Part shown: positions 9,364 through 18,759 of the stretch, piece after piece
Position numbering within the stretch: the stretch's first letter is position 1
How the letters are laid out: each line of letters opens with the position of its first letter
NCBI GenBank assembly: GCA_001600615.1
Contig: BCKK01000003.1
Coordinates: 1-26,165, forward strand
Source of the DNA: Dioszegia crocea
Taxonomy: Eukaryota > Basidiomycota > Tremellomycetes > Tremellales > Bulleribasidiaceae
Reading direction: 5' to 3'
DNA length: 26,165 bases
The notes under the pieces: model-generated
What the model saw: only the letters and a program-made list of their open reading frames with translations
The model's database searches: none
What the model was told of the DNA's origin: nothing
Translations under genes and position numbers: made by a program

Positions 9364-10076
9364 ACTGATATTGCCGGACCGCCACAAAAGCCAAACCGAC
9401 AGTAACACTGTCTGCAAGCACTAGTATGACACTATCATCAACTTCAAGTGAACAAGCTGACATTGCAATCATGACAGTCACCGTCCTGAGGGACCACGGT
9501 ATGTCATGGACTTCCCACTTAGTTGAGTCACAGCCTGCAGTCCAGCGCAAGCCCAACACGCCCTTGTCCCGCGATATGACCCATCGTCGAATCCATTGTT
9601 CACTTACAATGAGCCCGCGGTCGCTCAAGTGCTTGTTAGGTCGGCACTTTCCGTTACTTGCTCAACTTATTTGGTCGGGTGGCTCAGCGCTTCCCAAATG
9701 CGGTTTGTTTTGGCCAGATTCTTATTACCGTAGGGATACAACTGCCACTTCCGATCCGCCACAATCGAAACGACCGAACACTCCGAGGCCGGGTGGAGGG
9801 TTAGAGGGGAAATTCAGTAGGATTAGATACTCCATCCGCTATTATATCACCTAAATTATGTACTACGTATAAACTGCTGTACGCTCCGACCAGCAATCAT
9901 ACGATCCCGTAACAATTCTAGTCGGCGTGATTCATAGGTCGTCGTCGGCGGGCTGGCTGGATCTCTCATGGGATGCATTCATTGCCATCGGTTATGTGGG
10001 ACTGTTTTGCAGCCGGATCGGTCTTCGCTTTCACATTAGTGGCCAGCACCCGATGTTGTATAACACACTCGCTGTC
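9364..10076 (+). pseudogene. 5' fragment of CPA2-like cation/proton antiporter
   Basis: The start of the antiporter gene seen complete-length in copy 2. Near 9600-9650 it keeps an NEPAVAQVLV-like segment that copy 2 has partly lost, and near 9970 a DAFIAIGYVGL helix. A 192-bp insert splits it and the rest is deleted at 10076. It cannot encode a transporter. Confidence 0.6.
9723..9914. mobile_element. MITE-like insertion (~192 bp)
   Basis: Absent from copy 2 of the duplication, where GACCAGATTCT continues straight into ACTCGGCGTGG. Here ATTCT occurs on both sides (9718-9722 and 9915-9919), as a 5-bp target duplication would. The ends are imperfect inverted repeats, TATTACCGTAGGGATAC against TGTTACGGGATCGTATG. 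There is no coding capacity. Family unknown. Confidence 0.6.
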
Positions 10077-12012
10077 GGAAAGGACCAGGGCAATATTTCA
10101 ACTATTGACGAAGCGATCGGTGGGGAAACGGTAGCGTACTGCACATCAGTGGCTGCCGTGCACACAGACACACCAACTTGGACCCGACCATAGGAAGGAG
10201 CCCGCTTGCGCGATTCCGCGTAAAGCTATGAGCTGCCTGCGCCGAGTTCGATTCTCGCTCATACGAGTCGGCCAAGTAATGACTGCTCCATCAACTGACG
10301 GCCCATGTGTCGCATACTAACAAGATCCCAGTATACACGGCAAAGATGCCCCAGTTGCCTAGTACCATAAAAGCAGCAGGGATAGGCCACGGTATCCCGA
10401 TGCGTGCAGTCCAAGCGGTACCGAAAGTCGATATGGCGAAGAGAACAGCCTCAATCATACAGCAGTACAGCCTAAATTCGGGCTCGGCCTTTCCAGAACG
10501 GCGTGTCACAGCGCGTGTGTATAGTCGGTCCTGGTGCTGATTTGAGCTTGCACCGAGTAGGGCTCCGAGGCGTAGGGTTCTGATGTCAGCTATACCTCGT
10601 AGCGGGGACGTACAATTGAAGCAGGCCCAGTGCGGTCTGATTGAACCCATATGCGCGAAACACGACAGAAGACGCTACTCCGCTCAGGAAGATACATGCC
10701 CACGTGAAACCGGCCCAAATAGATATGGTCGCGACGATAAGATCAGTGAGTAGTAATTCTGACCAGCGTCAGCATCGCACATGCATTGCACCTGCTTAGT
10801 ATCAGTGAAATCTAACTGAAGGGTTGCAATAGAGCTGCGCCGCGCTGTGGGACACTGATCGAGGATCCCAAATCCCGCATACAGCAGCCGTACATCTGGC
10901 CCGGTTCGAGGCGGAGGCGAGCCGAAATGGTAGGCGAGGACGACGTCAGACCTCGTCTCGCGTAGAAAGAGAATGTCGAGAAGGCCGGCAAGCGTAGCTA
11001 CAGCGCAGAGGATCTGTTTGTCAGCCAGAACCAGACCCAGGTACATACCCCATAAGACCAAGAAAGCCTCAAATGGCTTCCAATGTATGCAAAAGCCGCT
11101 CCCCCGAACCCAATGAGAGCTCAATCACAACTCGTGATATGGAGGATATTGGCTAACCTGGCCCAAGAACACCATGAATGAAAGTAGTGTGAGTGGCAAG
11201 CCACGGTGAGTGGGTGTGTAGAGGTCTGCAACAGTTCCACCAACCATGGCATTGATACCGCCAGCTGCTGCGCCTTGCTAGATGTCAGTAGTCAGTCAGC
11301 GCGGATGACGGCATACTGTCGCTCTGACGAATAGTAGCCCTGGCAAGCTCGTTGTAAAAATCTGCGGCAAGAATAGTATGGCGTTACAGAAGATCAGCAC
11401 GACTAACTGACGAGAATTCACAGGAACGCCGACCAGTGATACACGGTCGAACGGCCAAACTACATCAGCCCATTCCCTTCAGACATTCACTTACTGTCTC
11501 GCTGAAGGGCGCAGCAACCATGGACGCCATAGCCAGCGCCGTAGTGAATACCGTCAAGCTCAACAGGAAGCGCTCATCCTTGACCTCATATTTAGCCGCG
11601 CCCTGGATGGCTAAGGCAGCGACCGAAGTCATATTGGCTGCTATAAACGTAAAGTCCAGCGCAGTGACCAGCACGATTATGGCCCTCTTTTTGGGTGTCC
11701 AGTTTTGCGGATCCTATGGAGACAATTAGCATGAATACAAGCGGGACGTTCCTCGGAATCCCCGTCGAGTCAGTATACCTTGCTTGACGTCCCCGTCGTG
11801 ATCGTATTGGATCGTTTGCAAGCGGAAGTGATTCGCACTTTTGGCAACCAGTGGGCGCCGATAGAGATTACCTAGACGGCGAAGTACGGCTTAAGAGTCG
11901 ATTTAATTTGTGACAGAGGAAACAATGGGGCTTCTTCTATTACTAAGTAAAGTCGTATCAGATGCGGAGACAGCAAGAATCAAATACCCAGTTCCGGAGT
12001 GAAGCATACCAT
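10077..12012 (-). pseudogene. MFS transporter, duplicate copy 1
   Basis: Same gene as at 18760-20773. It keeps helices such as NFTFIAANMTSVAAL, the QGAAAGGINAMVGGTVADLY segment, the LRETRSDVVLAYH loop and the WAGFTWACIFLSG and IPWPIPAAFMVLGNWGIF regions. Lesions relative to copy 2: one extra base just after the start codon (near 12006) leading to an early stop; a GT to GA change at the donor near 11753 with a small deletion beside it; and loss of the last codons at the 10076 junction. Introns resemble those of copy 2. A dead duplicate. Confidence 0.75.
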
Positions 12013-12082
12013 GTTTTCCTTCGGAAGCATGCATGGCCCTGTGATAACCTGCGGAGGCATCGGGAGGCAGCCGGGAGATCGA

Positions 12083-12390
12083 CGCACTACCCAACCTCAC
12101 TCCCCCTTCCCTCATCTATCGATACTGTGGCAGGAATCGCCAGCTCGGACACGACGAGCTGTGCCGCGGTCGGACCGGACCTCACACACCGTCGTCCGGC
12201 TCACGCGATTGTGGAAGCAAATCGCCGACGCCCTACCAGGGTCGACATGGCCCGAATGGAGATTTCAAGTCGCTTGGGAGTGGATGCTGCGGAAGATGTC
12301 GCTGGGATTGTGGTGAGCGTGAGCGAAGACGTGGGAGGCCTGAATGCAGTCAGAGGTTAGATATGAGAGCAACATATACCTAATTACCAT
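12083..12390 (+). mobile_element. CRE-type LINE fragment, internally deleted
   Basis: It begins inside the endonuclease finger region, with the coding match to 21640-21800 running to GTCGACATGG. It then jumps straight to the C-terminal WEWMLRKMSLGL segment (from about 12269) and a tail near 12360-12390. The duplication's right border is at its first base. Confidence 0.7.
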
Positions 12391-12680
12391 ATACATGTGA
12401 AGAATGTTGCAGGGAGTGTCGGCAGATTCTCTCCGCTGGTGTTCTCTGCTGGTGGTCTGATTGAGATAGAGACGGCGAAGAGGTTGAAGGAATGGCGGAC
12501 GGTGGTGTCGGTAGTGGTGTCCAAATGGATGCTGCGGAAGATGTCGTTAGGACTGGTGGGAGCGCGAATGAGGAAGCGGGAATCATTAGAGTGGTGAGAG
12601 GATGATTAGAGGACATAGCTGCTTGTATAGTAACGACAACGAACATCTTATAGCTCATATACATCCAATCCAATCATCTC
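12391..12680 (+). mobile_element. Second CRE-type LINE fragment, abutting the first
   Basis: It encodes VKNVAGSVGRFSPLVFSAGG and then WMLRKMSLGLV, followed by a TGA and a tail with ATCTTATAGCTCATATACAT. The same tail follows the copy at 14722. It starts where the preceding fragment's tail stops, which suggests tail-to-body insertion. Confidence 0.7.
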
Positions 12681-12750
12681 AAAAGCGAACTATGCGCGGA
12701 GCATAAAGTTACCACTAGCCTGTACTGGAAGAACGAGTCAATCGACCGAG

Positions 12751-13523
12751 CTAAGGAGAAAGGAGGTCTTCGATTCGTAACGGGTGGGGAGAGTGGGTAG
12801 AGATAAGGTGCGAGGATTGTGCAACGGGTGGCACCAGAGGAGAACAGATCGGCATGGACGTTCTCGGGCGAAGGGCTTCGGGATTGGACTGGTGCGCGGA
12901 GATGGCGGTGGATGAATGTGAGCGGGTACACTGATTGCGAAGCTCGGAGTCGGGTCTGGGATTTTGTGGTAGATCGTCATCACCGCTCGGCTGATCAATC
13001 CCGCTTCCGCCCTCACCCTCCTCGCCGACCTTGCGGCGTTTCGATTCCCTTAGACTATCAATGGTTTCCCTGTCCATGTCCCCGAGGGCCACTGCGTCAC
13101 CAGCTCGTCTCGCCCGGCCGCCAGCTGGCTCAAACGTGCCCTTTGCCCGAGCAATCTCATTTCCAAACCCATGTCGCTATAGGACAGCTTCCAAGCTCAT
13201 CGCATAGAGCTCAATTCCTACTGTTCTCCCCTGGGCCTCTTCGTATTGTTCTTCAAGAAGTTGGTGCCTCTTCTCGACTAATTCGAGAGTTCTCTCTAGG
13301 GTAGTGGCATGGTCAGCCCGGCGTCCTGGATAAATCAGCCGCGGTGCTTGCCCGATTTAATATGCGTTCGCTTCAGTCTGTTCTTCTCCCTCTTCGCTTC
13401 CAGCTTTTGCTTCTCCCCCGTGATGTTCTCCTTCGCCGACGAAGTTTTCTCACCGCCGTCATTCTGATTTAGTGTTGAATAGCTAAATGTTGCCGAAGAG
13501 CGATGAGGCCGAGGATGCCGCAT
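12751..13523 (-). CDS. Possible bZIP-like regulator, basic region doubtful
   Basis: Starting at ATG 13523 the first exon encodes a Ser/Thr-rich stretch and then KLEAKREKNRLKR. After a presumed intron ending TATCCAG at about 13328, the next exon gives RRADHATTLERTLELVEKRH, whose LEU/VAL residues fall in heptads as in a leucine zipper following a basic region. A 45-nt GTAGG..TATAG intron then leads in frame to SLRESKRRKVGEE and a stop at 12751. No GT donor exists for the first intron and the central basic-region residues cannot be reconstructed, so it may be a pseudogene. Fungal AP-1-like factors are the closest family by pattern. Whether it regulates the arsenic genes is unknown. Confidence 0.4.
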
Positions 13524-14717
13524 GATGTGATCTACGATTGCTAGATGCTCGGTCCCTACAGGGAGGCGGAAGTTGCTGGTTTGAGAGATGACTGGGAGCG
13601 AGGAAGAGGCTATAGGCGAGCGGCTGTGACCTCGAGTGGGTTGAAAACGATAAAGGATGGTGGAAAGTGACGCCGCTTGAAACTGGCTGTTCCGGAGGAA
13701 GTGTACGGCCAGGACCAAGCGGATAATATGGTGGATGCTGATATCAATACTCAAGCGGGTACTGCTGGCTGATGACCGGCCGCTCTGAGGATTTTGATAG
13801 AGGATCGGAATTGGGCGTAGAGACAAATTTTCTCCCCATGTATCGGGTGAGTTTTTCAGGCGCAATCCACGAGATCCGCGCCAGAGATTCAAGGCAAAAT
13901 GTCAGTGAACAGCACAAAAGATGCGGTAAGCTATTTGGATCAGGGTGACTGAATGGGAGGCGTCAAACTTGATTCAGGCGAACTCATGCGTGACGTGGCC
14001 ATTGGCGGAAGCAACGCGCGTCTCTCGCCGAATTGCGATGTCGCCTGTGTAGGCGAGAAAAAGACTTTGGTAGGAAAAATTATTTCACTTTCGGACACTA
14101 ATAGGAAGTTTTTTTTTTAAAGAGCGGCGGTTTTCCAGGTGCCCGCGCTATGGAACAGTATAGCGCAATAGTCTTAATGTGGACCACAAAGGCAGATATA
14201 TGATTTTGAATCATCGTCACACCGAATAATTCCGATTACTGTCCTGAAGTGAAACATGTCTTCTTATTATAGTCCTTTTCTCGTAAGTACTGCGAACGAT
14301 TCGCGGGGCGGAATGACTCAGTACTGGCTGACAATAAGGCCGTGCAAGGGCCGTCAAAAGCGGGGCCCATACTCGAAATCAATAACTTGAACTAAGCCAG
14401 ACCAGACCCATTGCGTCATGCCGTCTGTCATCATGCTGCGAATCCCGCTGTGGCTTTTCTAACCTCGATTGGCGCGACACACGAACAGGCAGCTGGGCCC
14501 GCTTGACGACATCATAATTTGATACCGCATTACAGGGCTGCAGCGCGTTGGTACCCTAGTCATTAGGTAGTCTACCTTGATGGGAAGTTTTCGGATCGGT
14601 GACACGATCGTTGCCTGTTTTTGACGGGTCGTGCATGATGCTAGCGTGATAGCCGATGGTACAGGTGGCGGGTGAGAGTACTGAGTGGCGAGTGATGGTA
14701 GAGAAAGTGTAATGACT
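13524..14717. other. Non-coding stretch with no recognised gene
   Basis: A minus-strand frame continues upstream of the candidate bZIP start to 13892 but shows no motif. A T10 run lies near 14110. From 13900 to 14717 I see no gene, tRNA or repeat. Confidence 0.4.
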
Positions 14718-15830
14718 GGGGGGTGATTGAGTTGCATGTATATGAGCTATAAGATATTTGTTGTCTTTACTAATCAAGCAGCTCTGACCTCTAATCATTC
14801 TCTCACCATTCTGACGCTTCCCACGTCCTCGCCCGTGCTCTCACCAGTCCTAACGACATTCTCCGCAACATCCATTCCCACACGACTGCTGACACAACTC
14901 TCCGCCATTCCTCTAGCCTCTTCGCTGTCTCCGTCTCAATCAAACCACCGGCAGAGAACACCAGGGGATAGAATCTGCCGACACTGCCTGCCACGTTCTT
15001 CACCGTCTCCCTGTGCACCCCGTTGAGGTAACGCTGTAGTTGGACCAGCGTTTTGTCCCAAGGATTAGCGTCCGCGGCGGGAGCGTCCGTCAACCCCGGC
15101 CTCGCGTTCGCAAGCGAACTGTGCACCTTGTCACCGAGGATGGAGTAGACCTTGACATCATGCTCAGTTGTAGCATTGCCAAGGTCCTTCGATCCGATGA
15201 CCCGGAGGTCGTTTCGGCGTCGGGAGGCGTGGTCTGTCGTCGCGGGCTCGATCTCTACTCGGGTCATGTCAACCGTTCGTAGAGTATCGGCGATTGCTTT
15301 CACAATCGCATTGTGCCGGACGATGGTGTAGCGGGGGCGGGTCTGACCGCGGCATAACTCGTCGTGTCCGAGCTGGGGATTACTGCCGCAGTGTCGACAG
15401 GGAAGAGAAGGGGGAGTGAGAGTCCGGTAATGGAGGGCGCAGGAGATCTCGAAGTTGGAAAGTTCGCCAGTGGCATTGTAAGGGACTGCAGTGAGCCACT
15501 TGCGGCCTAGTACTGACCCGCTTTCCGCCATCGACTTGCGCTCTCTGTCATTCATCCGATCCATCAACTCGTCCCTCCGAGCTACCAGGGCCTCCTTGCA
15601 TCTCTCGCCTTGTCCCATCGTCCTCATCTCGTCTCCGTCTTCTCTTCCCTCATCCAGAATCACCGCCAGCATGCCATCTGACGCCTCGACCGCCGCAGCG
15701 TACGCGTGACTGGAGCATTCTTTGTGGGACAGAATGCCCATGCCGCCCATCTTGACAGGGAGTAGGGGTGTTCGACCGCAAGCTAACAAGGCGGACGAGT
15801 CGTTCTCTGCCCAACCAACTTCGAGTCAGA
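14718..15830 (-). mobile_element. Longest CRE-type LINE fragment, 5' truncated
   Basis: It runs from the thumb region of the reverse transcriptase to the 3' tail, and the tail ends TCAACTCAATCACCCCCC on the minus strand at 14718. The 5' break lies near 15830, as expected from incomplete target-primed reverse transcription. The tail's C-run is what would be left of a CCCCCTAA telomere target. Confidence 0.85.
14803..15789 (-). CDS. LINE RT C-terminus with restriction-like endonuclease
   Basis: A 328-codon open frame without stops. It begins in LPVKMGGMGIL, the end of a non-LTR reverse transcriptase. Next come a CX2CX7HX3C finger (CRHCGSNPQLGHDELC), a VRHNAIVKAI stretch and RRNDLRVIG..EHDVKVYS. 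This order matches the C-terminal REL endonuclease of CRE/R2-type elements: CCHC finger, R..RHN, then a PD-(D/E)XK-like core. The ND in place of PD makes activity uncertain. It ends TWEASEW. The start is a fragment border, not a real initiation site. Confidence 0.8.
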   Translation of the reverse strand: MLACGRTPLLPVKMGGMGILSHKECSSHAYAAAVEASDGMLAVILDEGREDGDEMRTMGQGERCKEALVARRDELMDRMNDRERKSMAESGSVLGRKWLTAVPYNATGELSNFEISCALHYRTLTPPSLPCRHCGSNPQLGHDELCRGQTRPRYTIVRHNAIVKAIADTLRTVDMTRVEIEPATTDHASRRRNDLRVIGSKDLGNATTEHDVKVYSILGDKVHSSLANARPGLTDAPAADANPWDKTLVQLQRYLNGVHRETVKNVAGSVGRFYPLVFSAGGLIETETAKRLEEWRRVVSAVVWEWMLRRMSLGLVRARARTWEASEW

Positions 15831-16506
15831 TATGAGGTGCTAGTATGATCGATGCACCGGATCTCAGTGCTCATTACGATCCCAAATGAGAAGAACTGGG
15901 TCGGATGTCAAGCTTAGAATCTTAGTCTGATAAAATGGCATGCAGGAGGCGTATTCGGCGTGACCAATTCTCCACATCCGGAAATCCGCTTTTCAACCGC
16001 GTTCAGAAAGACAGGCTGTCTTTGTGGTGTGCATATTAGATGTGGTAGACACAGGTTAGACGCTCAAGAGCTTGGTAGGGGCTATGTATAGTAGACTTTC
16101 GACCTGCTTGGACAGGATAGTCTATCTCGGCGTCGACTTACATCCCCTCCAGATTGTTCGAGCAACTTCCTTGTTAAAGGCAGAGCTGGCGAGCAGAACT
16201 GGCGAAACTACACTGAGTTCTTCTGGGCGTCAGCAGGCTTCCCCTGTATCATCTTCGGCTGATACTAGTACCCGAACCTTCCGGCCGGCCTTTGTCGGGC
16301 TGGATCTGTCATTTGAGCGCAAAGTCCCGCGAGCGATTTTGGCAAGATCGAGGTGGATATGTCTGTAGGCGGTGAGAGGAAGTTTCCGTGCAGAAGGGAG
16401 CTGGACCGGTCAGCGTTCTTGACATTATCTATCCAATACCTGCCGATCTCAATCGTCAAACGTATCTGAATGACCGCGGGGAATTGCAGCTATAATCGTT
16501 CGCTGC
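15831..16506. other. Unassigned stretch before duplication copy 2
   Basis: Unique sequence with no family motif. A minus-strand frame across 16100-16380 can be read with a few stops (it includes LLASSAFNKEVARTIWRG) and may be a gene relic I do not recognise. The plus-strand frame 16072-16368 looks like chance. Confidence 0.35.
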
Positions 16507-16739
16507 ACTGATATTGCCGGACCGCCGCAAAAGCCACACCGACAGTAACACTGTCTGCAAGCACTAGTATGACACTATCATCAACTCCAAGTGAACAAGC
16601 TGACATTGCGATCATGAAATGCACCGTCCTGAGGGACCACGGTATGTAATGGACTTCCCACTTAATTGAGTCACAGCCTGCAATCCAGCGCAAGCCCAGC
16701 ACGCCCTTGTCCCGCGATATGACCCGTCAGTGAATCCAT

Positions 16740-18707
16740 TGTTCACCTACAATGCAAGTGCTTATTAGGTTGCTCAACTTGTTTGGTTGGGTGGCTCAGC
16801 GCTTCCCAAATGCGGTGTATTTTGACCAGATTCTACTCGGCGTGGTTTATAGGTCGTCGTCGGCGAGCTGGCTGGCTGGATCCCTCATGAGAGGCATTCA
16901 TTGCCATCGGCTATGTGAGACTGTTTTGCAGCCGGATCGGTCATCGCTTCTATGTTGCTGGCCACCACCTCGCTGTTGTATACCACCCTCGCCGTCATAT
17001 CTCCCGCGGCGGTCGGTTAAACCTCCCTCTCACCCGGCTCGGTACCGCTCTCGTCAACTCTGCGGTCATGGACGATGTCATCGTATTCGTCTTCGCCAAG
17101 ATATTCGGTGTCTTTAGCAATAATCCTGGTACATCTCGCTGCCCGCTATCGGACGGACCTCGGGGTCACGGTTGGTCCCGCTGCTTTCAGCTCACTTGCG
17201 GCTAAGTACGCCCTGAAGCCGCTATACAGGGCCATTCGGCGTCTCAAGCATTACTGGAAAGAGTCGTTGTGGGTGGGGAACGCTTCGCCCTCTGGGCACA
17301 TGTATGCTCTACCTCGGCTTGATTGCTGGCACGGAGTGCCGCCGGGAGTTCGCCCTTATTTGGGGGGTACCTAGCCGGCTCGTGGAGGCTTCCATATGCG
17401 AAAAAAACGATAAGCCAGACTTCGCCATCAAGCTTTTTTGCCTCTGCCCTCGTGCGGCTACTCTCAATCTGGGCACCCGAAGCACGACAAGCCTTATCTG
17501 CGCATCCACACACTCCCTGAAATTACCTCCATCCCTTTGCAAACCGAAGCAGCGCCGTTCATCACGGCCGGTACGCGCTAAGACACAGCCGAGGTTGGCA
17601 TCACCTCATTCGATGGGTGTTCTGCATAGTGACTCTTCCGCTTGCTGTCGTTAATCTTTTTCGTAACCTGTGTGTACTGCATACCATTCGTCCCACCTGA
17701 GCGGCGCGATCATTCGGTATGGCATTATCTATGCCGTGCTCAAGCTGTTGGCCATTCTGGGATGCGGTTTATTGCAGTCTGTCTCGACAGAGCCGTGGGC
17801 GTGCTGGCGGAGAGCAGCGGTGCTGGGCTTGGCGATGGTAACGAGGGGTGAAATTGGGTTACTGTGAGTTTCTTCGCTTTGATTGTGGTCCCCTTTTCTG
17901 TCTTGGAAGAAGGGGAAGATTGAATGGCTTGGAATGATTCGAGGAGCATCGATGAGATCGTAGGTAGGAAAGGAATAAGGTTGTAAGCAGAATTAGAGCC
18001 GAGCGAGCGGGACCCAAGGTCTCGGGTACAGAAATGAATCAAGACTCGAAGGATGAGAGCGAGAGGGGGAACGGGGAGAGATGCTGGCATCCTCAAAGCA
18101 TGAACACTCAGGCGATCGCATTAAAGTCTCGCACGAGAATGCCATATGGGATCACATACCTGGCTTTGGCTCTGACTCCATTCTGGCAAGATTGCGATCG
18201 ATTTGAGCTTATCTCTCTCCACTTTCGTCTCCATTACACTTTCCCGTATATCTTTTCAGCATCACCTCTACCTTGGCTACCAAGTCTGATCATCGCCCTT
18301 TGCACGCTTCACCTCATTAGGCCGTGGCTGTTTCATGCAGAATCTCACAAATCGCGTACGCGACTTCCAGTCCCTTACTCCCCGATGACCAAGTCCTGGT
18401 CGCCGAATGGACCATCATCCTCTGCACTATAGCCCCTCCCTCCGATGATACATTCGTCATTAGACGGGAGGGCAAGTCAATCTTGGCGAGTTCGGTGCTG
18501 GCGAGTTCAGGGACGAAGACAGCGGCAGTTGCAGCGTTACCTGTTTTCGGTGGCACGCAGAGACGGCAAAGGCGGCCCCTGGGGGATGAAGAGATTCTCA
18601 CCTTCCGGTGTCCTCGGCGGGCGGATTGGTGGGAGAAGGGAACGATGGACAAAATGAAGGGATCGAAGAAGGCGGTATCGGGCGGCTTGAGAGCACATGC
18701 TCAGTAG
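16740..18707 (+). pseudogene. CPA2-like Na+(K+)/H+ antiporter, decayed
   Basis: Scattered frames give an ordered membrane antiporter: LLNLFGWVAQRFPNA and QILLGVVY; TRLGTALVNSAVMDDVIVFVF, which resembles the CPA2 helix with paired acidic residues; LFGGYLAG; then IIRYGIIYAVLKLLAILG and LGLAMVTRGEIGLL; and a last helix VLVAEWTIILCTIAPP. The frame changes many times (near 16900, 17110, 17330 and 17650), more than short introns explain, and there are small deletions near 16755 and 16768 relative to copy 1. A gap of about 470 nt (17868-18340) between RGEIGLL and the last exon is far longer than other introns here. It converges on the MFS gene, with stops 53 bp apart. Exact family and ion are uncertain. 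Confidence 0.55.
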
Positions 18708-18759
18708 AACAGCGCTGGGACTGCTGAGGACAGGGGCAACGTTGTGCGAGGTTAAATGG

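Larger units (their letters stand above)
9364..12083. repeat. Segmental duplication, copy 1 (deleted form)
   Basis: It matches 16507-20853 closely from ACTGATATTGCCGG to GGCATCGGGAGGC. Its left limit is the first base after the hAT right end, and its right limit runs into retrotransposon sequence. Relative to copy 2 it lacks about 1.84 kb (16997-18836 of copy 2; junction at 10076) and carries a ~192-bp insert at 9723-9914. Confidence 0.9.

Noticed and set aside
4900..9371. 8-bp target-site duplication of the hAT element
   Set aside because: I compared the flanking octamers at several end placements and none match.
12819..13304. 161-codon plus-strand open frame
   Set aside because: Antisense to the coiled-coil gene; composition is the mirror of the charged minus-strand frame.
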